64,000 nt of DNA from Thraustochytrium sp. TN22. Its lineage: Eukaryota > Sar > Bigyra > Thraustochytrida > Thraustochytriidae. The notes beneath the pieces were generated by a model, which searched no databases, was not told the origin of the DNA, and saw only the letters and a list, made by a program, of their open reading frames with translations. A program made the position numbers and the translations under genes. How positions within the stretch are numbered: position 1 is the first letter of the stretch; each line of letters begins with the position of its first letter. The DNA is taken from the NCBI GenBank assembly GCA_013306675.1, contig JABLUY010000203.1, positions 1 to 64,000 of the forward strand, given 5' to 3'. Positions 1 through 9,796 of the stretch are shown here, one piece after another.

Positions 1-123
1 TCGGGGCGCGGGCGCGGCGGGCGCCCCGCCGGCCGTCGCCGCGCCGCCGGCCGCGTCGCCCGCCGCCGCCGCGGGCTCGCCGTTGCCGGTGGGCGCGGCC
101 GCGTTCGCCTCGGCGGCCGTCAT
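1..123 (-). CDS. 5' end of an unknown gene running off the left edge
   Basis: An ATG on the minus strand at 123 opens a frame that stays open to the window edge (41 codons). The visible peptide is almost entirely Ala, Gly, Pro and Thr, which says nothing about function; it could be a disordered N terminus. In its favour, the sequence just upstream is a GAGCGAGC-type run like the one in front of the CBS gene at 18053 and the Sel1 gene at 15047. Against it, long open frames occur by chance in DNA this GC-rich. Treat it as a possible partial gene. Confidence 0.3.
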   Translation of the reverse strand, partial: MTAAEANAAAPTGNGEPAAAAGDAAGGAATAGGAPAAPAPR

Positions 124-2414
124 GCTCGCGCTCGCTCGCTCGCTCGCCCGCCCGCCGCTCGCTCGCGCGCTCGCGCGCCGGCGCCGCCTCTGGAGGCGCG
201 CGCGGGCGCGGCCGCCGCTCGCTCGCTCGCGCTCGGCCGCCGCCGCCGCTCGCGCGCGCTCGCCGCCTCGCGCGCGGGCCGCCGGATGGTTGGGTTGATT
301 GGCGGCGGCGAGCGGGCGCTGCCGCGAGGCTTGGCGAGGCGAGGCGACGCCAGGCCAGGCGCCGCTGCGCCGCTGCGCCGCTGCGCCGCCGCGCCGCCGC
401 TGCGCGCGCTGCGCCTCGGGCGGGCCGCCGCGAGAAGGAGGTCTGGTCTGGTCTCGTCGCTGCGAGCGCGCAGCTGGACTGGGCGTACGAGTCTGCTGGC
501 GACAGGCGGCGCCTGCACGAGCGGAACGGCTCGGGCGCGCTCGGCCCCGCGGAGCTGGCCTCGGCGTACGAGCGCGCGGCGGCGCGGGCAGGCCCGGTAT
601 TCCTGCTCGCGGCCGGCGATGCCGCCGCTCCTCCGCGAGCGGGGCCTGCGCTGCGCGGCGACGGTCACGGGCGGGCTGCTTGCTCTCTGGGCGCTCGCTC
701 GCTGGCGCGCTGCAGCAGCTGCAGCAGCTGCTGCTGCTGCTGCCGTGCCACGGCCTGCGCCGCGCGCTCTCCGAGGCCGCGTCCCTCGCGGCTGCTGCCG
801 GTGCACGCTCGGCCGCGCTGCACGCGCAGTCCGCCGGGCGATTCAACTCTGCGTGGCCTCGGCACTGCCCGCACGCCGGCGCAGGAGGAAGCCGAGCCAC
901 GCGCTCGACGGCTGGCCGCAAGCAGCCTGTGCCTTGCAAGTTTGCCACCAAGTCCTGCCTGGCAGTGCCGGTGCCGGCGCAGGGCACGGCGCGCAGCTGC
1001 AGCACCCCGTGCAGGGAGGCGCGCAGGCACGAGGCGAGGGCCGGGCGGAGGCGCCCTCCATCCTCCAAGGCCCGGCAGCGCGGGTAGGCAGTCCGGCCCT
1101 CGTGCGCGAAGAGAGCCTTGGCGTCAAGCTGGATCCCAGGTCCCATCTCAGGCTCTTGCGCGGCAACTTGCGCGGCAACTTGCGCGGCAACTTGCGCCCG
1201 CGCAGCGACGACGATTCCGGGCCGGCGGCGCGGCGGCGGCCTTGCAGTCCAAGCCTGCATTAGTCTATCTCGGGCGGCGGCGCCTGCATCGCACGGGCGG
1301 CGCAAGTGTCGCCCCGTCGCTTTCGTGTCGAGCACCGAGCGGACTGGGACCTGCCGCGCTGCCTCGCGAGCGATCTCAAGCTCCGTCCCGTCCACGGCGT
1401 CCACGTAGTACTAGTAGAGGAGGAGCTAGGCCTAGCTAGAGTCGTCCTTGTCCTCGTCGACCCCGTGGCACGCTCGCGCCCGAGGTTAGACTCGCCGGGC
1501 GCGGTCACGTCCTCGCCGGCGCCGGGACGTACGCCTTGGCTTCCTCTCCGTCGAGCCCTTCGAGTCCGAGGCCTCGCTCGCTCGGCCGCCCGAGCTGGCC
1601 CGAGCTGCGGACGGCGAGCTTTTGATGCTTTCCGATCATGCGCTCCTGCCGCCACGCGCTCATGCCGTCCCGCGGCGGCGCCCCGCGTTCCCCGCCGCCG
1701 CTGGGCAAATCCGATTCGCCCGCGTCCGCCGGAGCGCGGCGCGTTCGCCGCGCGGCGCGGCGCGGCGGTCCCGGTTGGTCCCGAAGCGCGGGACTAACCG
1801 CGGCTAACCGGCGGCGCCGAAGCAAAGCAGAATCATCAAATCGAGGAACGAATCAAGTTCGAAAAAGGGCGGGCGAGGGCGGCCCGCCTTTGCTCGCGCC
1901 GGCGGCGCCCCCACCCGGAGCGCCGGCGCACGATGCGCGGCGGCGCGCGCGCGCGAAATTGGCCGCGCGCAGCGCAGCGGCCGGCGCAGCGCGCAGGAAG
2001 CCCTCGCGCAGGGAGGCGGTGAAGGACTCGAGGCGAGCACGGGCGCCGGGCCCGTGCCTGCGAACGCCAGCGCGGCCGGAAGCGCGCGAAGCCCTCGAGG
2101 CGAGTCGAGCGGCCGCCGCGCGCGCAGACCCGAGACGAGGCGAGGCGGGGCGCGGCGAGGCGAGGCGGGGCGGGCGAGCGCGAGCGCAGACACGCAAGCC
2201 GCGCGGCCCGAGTAGGCCCGGCCCGCGACGAGGTGCAGCGCGACGAGGACCTGGACGAGGTGCAGGCGCAGGCGCAGGCGCAGGCGCAGGCGCACGGACG
2301 GCGGGCGGCAACGGACGAGAGGCGCGGGACGCGAAGCGAAGGGCGCGGGCGGCGGGACGCGCGCCGCCGCGAGACGCGCGGAGCCGCGAGACGCGCGCCG
2401 CCGGCGAGGAGAGC
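124..2414. other. GC-rich gap with short repeats and no firm gene
   Basis: No convincing gene. It holds GCTC/GCGC-rich low-complexity DNA (124-280), three tandem copies of a 12-base unit TTGCGCGGCAAC around 1154-1195, a CTAG-rich cluster at 1408-1440 and a GCAGGC repeat at about 2258-2295. A plus-strand frame around 441-640 translates to mixed-charge, protein-like sequence (for example LDWAYESAGDRRRLHERNG) but has no start codon and fades into low complexity; it could be a decayed exon. The frame of the F-box gene is open back to 1638, but that extension is Arg/Ala/Pro-rich and looks non-coding. Confidence 0.6.
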
Positions 2415-3698
2415 ATGATGGGGACGGGCGCCGACGCGCGGCAGCGGCAGCCGGGCAGGCGCGGGGAAACCGGGCTGCTGGACGTGCCGGCCGCCGTGCT
2501 GGCGAGGCTGATCGGGTACCTGCTGTGGCACGAGGTGGAGTCGGTGCGCGCGAGCGGGCGGCTGCTGCGCGAGGTGTGCGATGAGAAGGTGAACGAGGTG
2601 CACGCGAGGGGCCCGGCGCCGGGCAAGGTGCTGTGGCGCATCGCGGCGCTGGGCGCGCGCCTGCGCGTGCTGAGCCTGCGCGACTGCAGGCTGGTGTCGG
2701 GCGTGGCGCTGGGCGAGGCGCTGCGCGGGCTCGACATGCTGGACGAGCTGCGCCTGCACAAGACGGTCTTCGACGAGGCCGCGGCGGAGGCGCTCATCGC
2801 CACGAGGCCGCCGCTGCGCACGCTGGAGATCGGCGGCATGATGGTGTGCCGCGAGGCCATGCTCGTGGGCATCATGCGCTGCCTCGGGCATGGCCTGCAC
2901 ACGCTCATCCTGGGCAACTCGCTCGACCTCGGCAGCAAGGCCTGCGAGGCCATCCAGCGCTACTGCTCGCGCCTCGAGCGCCTGGAGCTGTACGAGTGCC
3001 CGCTGCTGGGCTCCTTCGCCATCCCGCGCAGCAGCTCGCTGCGCGTGCTGGGCCTGCGCGCCTGCCGCCTCGAGCGCCTGCGCCTGCCGCGCGTCTTCCC
3101 GCCTGAGATCGGCGACCTGGAGTCGCCCGACGGGAACGTCAGCGCCGGCGCCGACGACCTCGAGCCGGCCTCGAGCCACAGCACGGTGTCCTCCGGCTCC
3201 AGCCTGGTCCTGGCCGACCCCATGGTGGACGTGGAGGCGCTGGACCTGCGCTTCAACTACTGGCTCGAGTACAACGAGGTATCGCACATCACGCAGTACA
3301 TGCCGCGCCTGCGCAAGCTCTGGCTCGCCGGCAGCTGCACGCCCAATGGCCGCGCCACCGAGCTCGACCTCTCGGATCTGCTCGTGCTGCACGAGATCGA
3401 CCTCGAGGCCTGCGCCTCGCTCACCAAGCTCACCATTCACCGCTGCCCGGCGCTCCGCGTGCTTGAGCTCGGGTCCTGCGACCGTCTCACCGAGGTCCAC
3501 CTGAGCCACTTGTACTCGCTCAAGGTGCTCGACCTCAGCCTCCTCGCGCGTCTGCACTCGCTGCGCCTCGAGCACATCCCAAAGCTCTGCCTTGTTAACC
3601 TTTGCGGCTGCTCGGAACTCAACTTCGACAGGGACGTGCACGTCGAGGGCATCCCGTCCGCGTGCCACTTTTTGAGGGCACCGCGCTTCTCCATTTGA
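2415..3698 (+). CDS. F-box-like leucine-rich repeat protein
   Basis: 427 residues from the ATG-ATG pair at 2415. Residues about 17-65 (LLDVPAAVLARLIGYLLW and following) resemble an F-box: a leading hydrophobic-Pro segment followed by helices. The rest is a series of leucine-rich repeats of the cysteine-containing FBXL/AMN1 kind, such as LRVLSLRDCRL, LERLELYECPLL, LRKLWLAGSC, LRVLELGSCDRL and LKVLDLSLLARL. F-box proteins of this layout act as substrate receptors of SCF (SKP1-cullin-F-box) ubiquitin ligases; that role is inferred, because the F-box match is weak by eye. A middle stretch (about residues 235-270) is acidic and Ser-rich and probably a disordered insert. The start was chosen because everything upstream in frame is low complexity. 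The substrate is unknown. Confidence 0.8.
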   Translation: MMGTGADARQRQPGRRGETGLLDVPAAVLARLIGYLLWHEVESVRASGRLLREVCDEKVNEVHARGPAPGKVLWRIAALGARLRVLSLRDCRLVSGVALGEALRGLDMLDELRLHKTVFDEAAAEALIATRPPLRTLEIGGMMVCREAMLVGIMRCLGHGLHTLILGNSLDLGSKACEAIQRYCSRLERLELYECPLLGSFAIPRSSSLRVLGLRACRLERLRLPRVFPPEIGDLESPDGNVSAGADDLEPASSHSTVSSGSSLVLADPMVDVEALDLRFNYWLEYNEVSHITQYMPRLRKLWLAGSCTPNGRATELDLSDLLVLHEIDLEACASLTKLTIHRCPALRVLELGSCDRLTEVHLSHLYSLKVLDLSLLARLHSLRLEHIPKLCLVNLCGCSELNFDRDVHVEGIPSACHFLRAPRFSI

Positions 3699-4146
3699 CT
3701 GTGAGTGAGCATTTGACCGCGCCCCCGGGGCCTGCTTGCGGAAAGTACAGGGGCGCAAACCGATCGTTTTTTTCTTCAAGCAAGCACGCACGGGCACGCC
3801 ATGACACGTGCGGCAGCGCAAGGGCGGCGCAAGGGCGGCGCAATGACACGTACGGGCACGCACGGGCATGCACGGGCATGCACGGACGCGCACGGGCACG
3901 CATGAACACGCACATACGCACAACGTTCGCTTTGCCTGCAGCCAGCCTGCCAGCCTGCCTGCCTTCCTTTCTATGCCAGGCTCACTTCTCTCTCTCGCTA
4001 GTTTGTTGGCCACTAGGGCCATACTCAACGACGCCGCTGTGGAGCGGAGCCGCGGCCTCGACCACCGCAAGATGACACATGTCAATCACTGACGGTAGAC
4101 TACTAGACTACCACACACATCTCAAGAACTTTTGGACCTCGAATGC
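3699..4146. other. Convergent intergenic region with degenerate 10-base repeats
   Basis: It lies between two converging genes. From about 3785 to 3905 there are degenerate repeats of CACGGGCACG/CACGGGCATG and two AAGGGCGGCGC units. No coding or RNA gene was seen. Confidence 0.6.
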
Positions 4147-5670
4147 TCAAATGACCAGAGACAGGGGCGCCCAGCTGCGAATCGCGCGCACAGCTTTGGC
4201 TGGGACCGGGTTGCTCGTGAGCACGAGCGTCTGGACCGTGCTGCGCACGCAAGCGGCGCGCGCCAGGGCCAGCGCGCCGGCGTCCGAGACCTTGTTGGCG
4301 TCCAGGTTGAGCTTGGTGAGGGCCCTGACCGCGTCCGGGGCCAGGAGCAGGTGCGCCAGCGCTTGTGCGCCGCGACAGGCGACCTGGTTGCTGGCCAGGT
4401 CCACGGAGGCTAGCTTGGGCGCCACGTCCGGCTTGCGCAGCGCCTGCAGCAGTGCCTCCGCGCTGCCGTCTCCCAAGCCATTGCCGCGGAGCGAGAGCTC
4501 CACCAGGTACGCGCAGGCCCCGGCGCCCACGGCCGCCGCCAGTGCGGCGCAGCCTGCGAACTCCATCGAGGACCAGCTCAGCCGGAGACGCGAGGCGCGC
4601 GGAAAGGCGCCAGCGCGCAGAGCGCGCGCCAATGCACGCGCGCCCTGGACGCCGAGCTGATTCGCCTTGACCGTGAGCGTGGAAGGCAGGAAAAGGTGCG
4701 GGAACTGGCGTGCCGCGTCCTTGGCGCGCGGGAAGCGCTGCAGGTAGTCGGCGAGCGGGAAGAGGTTGAACTCGAGCAGGACGGCATCCAACGCGTCCAC
4801 CTCGCCGGCGAAGCGCACGCTGATGCTCTCGCGCTCGCGGCGCGGCGCCTTGGCACGCTGCTCGCCCGCGACCGTACCGGAGCTGACCATGATGGCGCGC
4901 ACTTGCGCGGCGAGCTGGTCCTCGGCGCGGCGCGTGGCGGCGCGCTCCTCGGCCTCGGCGGCCTCGCGCGCCGCGCGCTCGGCCTCGGCGCGCGCCTCGG
5001 CGGCCTCGCGCGCGGCGGCCTCGCGCGCAACCCGCGCGGCTTCGGCCTGCGCGTGGCGCTCGTCCTCGAAGCGCTCCAGTCGGGCCACGCGCTCCTTGTC
5101 CACGGCCATGCGCGCCACGGTCTCGGCGTCCAGCGCGTCCGCCTCGCGCACCTTGTCCGCGCGGAAGACGCGCATGCGCTCCTCGTGCGCGTCGCGCCGC
5201 GAGCGCCGCTGCAGCTCCTCGTACGCCGCGGCCTTGGCGGCGCGCGTCTCCTGTCGCTCCCGCTCCGCCACCTCCCGCGCCATGCGCTCCTCGCGCCGCT
5301 CCTGCCACAGAATGCTCGGGAACTCCTCCGCGAACTTGTCCGGGTCCTTGTCGCGCCGCTCCGCGTACTCCTCCAGCGCGATCTCCTGCGGGAACCCGTG
5401 GTCGTCGCACCACGTGCGCCACTTCCAGTGCATGCGCTTGCGGAACGCCTTGAGCTGCAGCTTGTCCTTGACCAGCCGCCCCAGCGCGATATCGTCCGCG
5501 TCCTCATCCTCCTCGCTCACGCGCCGCCGCAGCTCTTGCACGTTCAACACGTTCACGCGCCGCGCCGTCGCCAGAGACGTCAGCCGCGCCGCCAGCTGCC
5601 GCCGCGCAACCGTGCGCCGCTCCGCGCCCGCCGCGCCATGCCGCACCGTCCTTCGCCGTCGCGCTTCCAT
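4147..5670 (-). CDS. Coiled-coil and ribonuclease-inhibitor-type LRR protein
   Basis: 507 residues from the ATG at 5670. Residues 1-60 are Arg-rich. About 75-265 are strongly charged Arg/Glu/Ala sequence with heptad character, predicted to be a long helix or coiled coil. The C-terminal third carries ribonuclease-inhibitor-type LRRs (LVELSLRGNGLGDGSAEAL, LASVDLASNQVACRGA, LTKLNLDANKVSDAGALAL, VQTLVLTSNPV). Such repeats bind proteins and are common in protist scaffold and cytoskeletal proteins. No enzyme domain is visible and the function is unknown. The frame stays open upstream to 6204, but that stretch is encoded by a minisatellite and is best read as 5' leader. A TATA-like element lies about 205 bases upstream. 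Confidence 0.75.
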   Translation of the reverse strand: MEARRRRTVRHGAAGAERRTVARRQLAARLTSLATARRVNVLNVQELRRRVSEEDEDADDIALGRLVKDKLQLKAFRKRMHWKWRTWCDDHGFPQEIALEEYAERRDKDPDKFAEEFPSILWQERREERMAREVAERERQETRAAKAAAYEELQRRSRRDAHEERMRVFRADKVREADALDAETVARMAVDKERVARLERFEDERHAQAEAARVAREAAAREAAEARAEAERAAREAAEAEERAATRRAEDQLAAQVRAIMVSSGTVAGEQRAKAPRRERESISVRFAGEVDALDAVLLEFNLFPLADYLQRFPRAKDAARQFPHLFLPSTLTVKANQLGVQGARALARALRAGAFPRASRLRLSWSSMEFAGCAALAAAVGAGACAYLVELSLRGNGLGDGSAEALLQALRKPDVAPKLASVDLASNQVACRGAQALAHLLLAPDAVRALTKLNLDANKVSDAGALALARAACVRSTVQTLVLTSNPVPAKAVRAIRSWAPLSLVI

Positions 5671-5850
5671 TGCACTGCGTCCTGCGTCCTGCGCGCTGCG
5701 TGCTGCGTACTGCTGCGTGCGGCGTACTGCGGCGTGCGGCGTACTGCGGCGTGCGGCGTACTGCTGCGTGTGGCGTACTGCTGCGTGCTGCGTACTGCTG
5801 CGTGCGGCGCACTGCTGCGTGCGGCGTGCTGCGGCGTGCTGCGTGAGTGA
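5671..5850 (-). repeat. GCGTACTGCTGCGTGC minisatellite directly upstream of an LRR gene
   Basis: About ten degenerate units built from GCGTACTGC(T/G)GCGTGCG fill the 180 bases before the start codon of the LRR gene at 5670. If the TATA-like element at 5874-5881 is used, the array is transcribed in the 5' leader. Confidence 0.75.
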
Positions 5851-5873
5851 TGGAGGTGCGCGCGGTGGTTCGC

Positions 5874-5881
5874 TTTTTATA
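5874..5881 (-). promoter_or_regulatory. TATA-box-like element for the coiled-coil LRR gene
   Basis: The minus strand reads TATAAAAA here, an AT island in very GC-rich DNA, about 205 bases upstream of the ATG at 5670 and just beyond the minisatellite. Position and sequence fit a TATA box, but this is unproven. Confidence 0.4.
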
Positions 5882-8221
5882 GGTGGTTCCCGAAGTACAC
5901 ACCTGCGACACGTGCCAGCTGACAAGCGCTGCCAGCCAGGCGCTGCCAGAGACAGGTTGAAGGGCGTGGTCGCGGCACGGCACGCGCGGCAAGCTCGGGC
6001 AAGCTCGGGCAAGAAGCATTGCAAGAAGCTCGGGCAAGACGCTCGGGCAGGCTCGGGCAAGCTCGGACGCGCTGCCGCCAATGCGGCCAACTGGCGGCCA
6101 GCTGACTCTGAGCTGAGGGTCCGAGTCAGCCGGGCTCTTGCAGCTCGCAGAAGCTGCGCGCTCTGGCGCGCTCTGCGGAGTTCGATGCCAGGCCGTAAGT
6201 TCAATCGCGTTCTTGCTGGCAGCTAGCTAGCTAGCTCTCTGCAGCGGTCCTCTGGGCCTAAGGCTAGTGCCAGTGCCAGGCATCCTGTCGGTCGCCGGTC
6301 TGACCGGCCACGGCGGCCAGCGGGCCCAGCGGGCCGCGACGCCCGCGACCCCTCGTTTCGACGTGCGCGGCGCGGCGCGGCGCCCACGGGCCACGGGCGC
6401 TCGAACGCACCCACAAGGCCTCCAACCACTGGCACGGCTGCCATGGCACCGCGACCGTCTGATCACGGCGCGGCGAGCGCTCTGCAACTTGCAAGTGCGC
6501 GCGGTGCCACGCGTGCCGCGGCGCCACGCAGTGCACGCACTGCCATCACCAGTGCCTGGTGCCAGTGCAGGGCGCAGGGCCACAGAAGCGGCCAGCCACC
6601 CCAGGGCCAACAGCCCGCGCGCGATTCTGCGCGAACTTCGACTTGCAGTGAACCAGCGGCGCACCGGCAGTGACTGCAGCCGCCGCGCCGCCCGCCTCGC
6701 TCTGCTCTGCTCTGCTCTGCGCTGTGCGGCTGAGACTCCTCAGCCTAGCGCTCCGAGCAGCGGGTTGCGCCGGCCGGTCCGCGCGCGCTAACTAGCCTAG
6801 TTATCACTGGCAGAGTGAAGAAGCCTCTGTCAGTGGCACAGTGCCACTGCAAGGCACTGCAAGTCCGCGAGCCTCGTTTCGCAGCGCAGCGCAGCGCTCC
6901 GGTCCGCAGCGGCGCGCCTGGCAGCGCAGCGTGAGCGAGCGCGAGCGTCGAGCGGCCTCGGCAGCGCGCGGGAGCGGCGTAATCGCAGGAGCGAATCGCA
7001 GCCTGGCCTGGCCTGCCGCCTGCCTGCCTGTCGCAGTGTCGCGGGCGCTTGCGCCGCTCCCGCGCGCCGCCGCCGCCCGGGCCAGGCCAGGCCAGGCCAG
7101 GCCTGCCGCCTGGGCCAGGCACCGCTCGACGGCCAGGCCCTGCCTGCGCCGCCGGCCCCGCGCCGCCGGCGCCGCCGCGGCAGCCAGCGCCGCGCGACGC
7201 CCGGGCGGCGGCTCGCGGGCGGCGCGGCGGCGGCGCCAGCCGCGCAGCCCACTGCGCCTGGAAAGAAGAGCAGCGGGTCGGCTGCTCTGCTTGCTTCAAG
7301 TTCAACTTGCAGGCAGGCTCGCGGCGGCAGCCCCGCCCCGCCGCGCGTCTCTTGCGCTCGCTCGCGGCCGGGCGGCGCGAGGCGCCTCGACCCGCCTCGA
7401 GGCCGGCGAGAGTGCCCGCGGGGCGCCGGCGGCGCTCGACGTTGAACGCGAGCTCGGACTTGCCTTGGCCGCGCTCGCAGCGAGTCGCTCGCTAGTAGCT
7501 AGCTAACTTAGTAGCTAGCTGCCAATGATTGTGAACGGCGTCACACCCCGCGAGCAGCGAGCAGCTCGTCACTGCGGCGCTTCCAGCGCGGAGCGCGAGC
7601 CCGGCGCCGCCGCGCGCGGCGCGGAGGCCGCCCGGCGCGGAGGCCGCCTGCGCCGCGGCCGCGCGGCGCGCCGCAGCGGCGAGGAGCGAGCGAGCGCAAG
7701 GGAGGTGGGCTTGGAGGAGCGCGGAGAAGGCTCTGACATGACAATGACAGGATGCGCGTGCCGAGAGGGGAGGCGCCCGGCGGGTGCCCGCGCTGCGGGC
7801 CGCCGCGAGAGGCGCCGCGGCGCGGCGGGGGGCGGCGGCGCCCGCAGCGCGCGCGGCGGGGCGGCTGCGGGGCGCCCGCGCGAGCAGGGAACGGCGAGGC
7901 CGAGCTAGCAAACTGCAATCAATCAGCGCGGCGCAGCGCACGCGCGGCGGCGAGCGGCGCGGCGCGGCGCGCGCGGGCGGCGGCGGCGCGGCCGGCGGAG
8001 GCCAGGCCGGCGCGGCGGCGAGGGCGAGCGGAAGCGGCGGCGGCGGCGGCGGCGGCCGCGCGACGTCATCCGCTTCGCGGCGGGAGGCTCCCGGAAGGCG
8101 CGCGGCGCGAGGCAGCTGCAGCAGCTGCAGCTGCAGCAGCAGCTGCAGCACAAGGAGGAGGAGGAGGAGCGCGAGGGCGCCGCGCAGCAGCGCAGCAGCG
8201 CAGCAGCGCAGCCGCGCAGAG
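5882..8221. other. Divergent intergenic region without a recognised gene
   Basis: It separates the leftward LRR gene from the rightward phosphatase gene. It contains GCTCGGGCAA-type repeats (about 5990-6068), CTAG-rich clusters at 6221-6236, 6785-6800 and 7491-7520, GCCAGGCCAG runs near 7081-7105, and CAGCTG/GCAGCGCAGCA repeats at 8110-8218 just before the phosphatase start. Open frames here are Arg/Ala-rich and unconvincing. Confidence 0.55.
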
Positions 8222-8818
8222 ATGGGCAACGCGGCCGGCGCGCAGGGCAAGGCGAGGAGGATGAACTCCATGGGCGCAGGGCCCGCGCAGGTGGTGAGCG
8301 GGCACCTGTTCGTGGGCAACCGGCTGGACGGGATGGCGGCCAAGATGGCCAACCCGCACCGGTTCACGCACGTGCTCTGCTTGGAGCAGAGCTCCAAGTA
8401 CCCGGACCCGGACAGCAAGCTGGAGTTCATGATGGAGCCGCTCGACGACGATGGCTCGTCGGATCTCGAGGCCTTCTTCGAGCGCGTCGGCGACTTCATT
8501 GAGGACGGCGTCAAGAACGGCCGCCTGCTCGTGCACTGCACCTCGGGCGTCAACCGCGGGCCCCTCGTCGCCGTCTGGTACCTCATGAAGTACTGGAAGA
8601 AGGACTACGAGGACGCGCTTGTCACCGTCCGCCGCCAGCGCGACGGCGTCAACATTCACCCCAGCTACGTCGAGCAGCTCCAGGCCATCTCCGAAAGGCT
8701 CGAGGCCGAGCGTGAGCAGGACCTGGATGGCACCGAGGACGAGGGCGACGAGGGCGAGCATCACCACACGCGCTCCAAGGTGCAACGCATCGACTCGCAC
8801 AACCCGCTCGTGGCCTGA
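8222..8818 (+). CDS. Dual-specificity protein phosphatase, small, N-myristoylation signal
   Basis: 198 residues. The signature VHCTSGVNRGP (catalytic Cys106, Arg112) is the HCxxGxxR P-loop of cysteine phosphatases. The acidic LDDDGSSDL stretch (about 73-82) is at the usual place of the general-acid Asp in DUSPs, and the domain spans about 24-165, the size of an atypical DUSP. It should remove phosphate from Tyr and Ser/Thr of proteins, though some relatives act on RNA or lipids. The ATG at 8222 was chosen because it gives MGNAAGA, a match to the N-myristoylation consensus (Gly2, small residue at position 6), suggesting membrane attachment. The C-terminal 35 residues are acidic and His-rich and probably disordered. 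The longer upstream frame is Arg/Ala low complexity. Confidence 0.88.
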   Translation: MGNAAGAQGKARRMNSMGAGPAQVVSGHLFVGNRLDGMAAKMANPHRFTHVLCLEQSSKYPDPDSKLEFMMEPLDDDGSSDLEAFFERVGDFIEDGVKNGRLLVHCTSGVNRGPLVAVWYLMKYWKKDYEDALVTVRRQRDGVNIHPSYVEQLQAISERLEAEREQDLDGTEDEGDEGEHHHTRSKVQRIDSHNPLVA

Positions 8819-8932
8819 GCCCGTTGGAGCCCAAGAGCTGGGGACGATGTCTCTTTGCCAAGCCAACCTTGGTACCCAACGACCAGCACTTACGTCACGT
8901 TGACGTCACTTTTGAAACGTCATGTCACGGCA

Positions 8933-9031
8933 CGACTCGACTCGACTCGTTTTGTTTTGAGCTCGACTCGTTTTGACTCGACTCGACTCGACTCAACTCG
9001 ACTCGACTCGACTCGACTCGACTCGACTCGA
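8933..9031 (+). repeat. (CGACT)n pentanucleotide microsatellite
   Basis: About 20 copies of CGACT/GACTC, with two GTTTTG-type interruptions. The same unit recurs at 29916-29952. Confidence 0.95.
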
Positions 9032-9433
9032 TCAGAGCCCAGCTCAGGCGTTGGGTGCCACAACGTGGGCGAAAGTGATTCACTGCCAGTCAGTGCAAGC
9101 CAAATTTGGCCTGCCGGGCTGAGCGCGTGAGCAAAAACATAGAGGACGCGAATTCGGTCTTTCTTCACCCCGCCGGCCCGCACCACGCTCGTCGCATGCG
9201 TCGCGCGCTCCCATTTGTGCCGGTCCTTTGACGCGCTGGGCCATTTCTTTCTTGCAATCCCGTCAAAAGAGAGAGCCCTGTTTCCTATTCCGTGCGCGTG
9301 TCTCCCCTCGAGCACGTGACGTAGATCAATACACCGCAATGACCACGAGAACATACTCTTTTTTCTTCCTTCCTTCTTCCGAGTCCTTTCCTTTCTCTCC
9401 GCTGCTTGGAGGTCCTCTTGTTTCGTTTTGTCT

Positions 9434-9509
9434 CTTGCCTCGTGAACACCTTCAAGTTGTGTGCCGTCTCTCCCTTGCCTCGTGAACACCTTGTGTGCCG
9501 TCTCTCCCT
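9434..9509 (+). repeat. Tandem duplication of about 41 bases
   Basis: Two copies of a unit starting CTTGCCTCGTGAACACCTT and ending GTGTGCCGTCTCTCCC. The second lacks about six central bases. Confidence 0.85.
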
Positions 9510-9796
9510 GTCTTTCTCACTGAGCTTCACTGATCAGAGAACAAGGATGCAATGTGTATTTGAATCTACGTTTGTCTTCTCGTTCAATGGGATTCGTGCC
9601 TGGGATTGGCGGCAAGACCAAGCCAGCACGACTAACGGATGTTGGGTGACGAATGGCTGTGGCTGCTACAGCAGGCGCGCAGGGACCGTGCACAACAAAA
9701 CGACGCTGGCAGAGAGAGGCAAGCGCCTCGCGTGTATCGTGGCGTCTCCTGTATCGTGGCGTCTCCTCGAGTCGCCGGACACCGGCTCACTCGCAG

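Larger units (their letters stand above)
8819..9796. other. Convergent intergenic region with microsatellite, CRE-like sites and a tandem duplication
   Basis: It lies between converging genes. It holds a perfect TGACGTCA palindrome (8901-8908) flanked by ACGTCA half sites, a (CGACT)n array, a CACGTG E-box (9313-9318), a pyrimidine-rich stretch (about 9350-9420), a roughly 41-base tandem duplication (9434-9509) and two copies of TGTATCGTGGCGTCTCC (about 9732-9770). No coding frame was supported. Confidence 0.6.

Noticed and set aside
120-1439. Overlapping long frames on both strands in the first gap
   Set aside because: All are Arg/Ala/Pro/Ser-rich, overlap each other in several frames, and several begin at GTG or other non-ATG codons.
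1836-4085. 749-codon minus-strand frame across the F-box LRR gene
   Set aside because: It is the shadow of the plus-strand LRR gene plus repeats. The product has no domain and unnatural composition.
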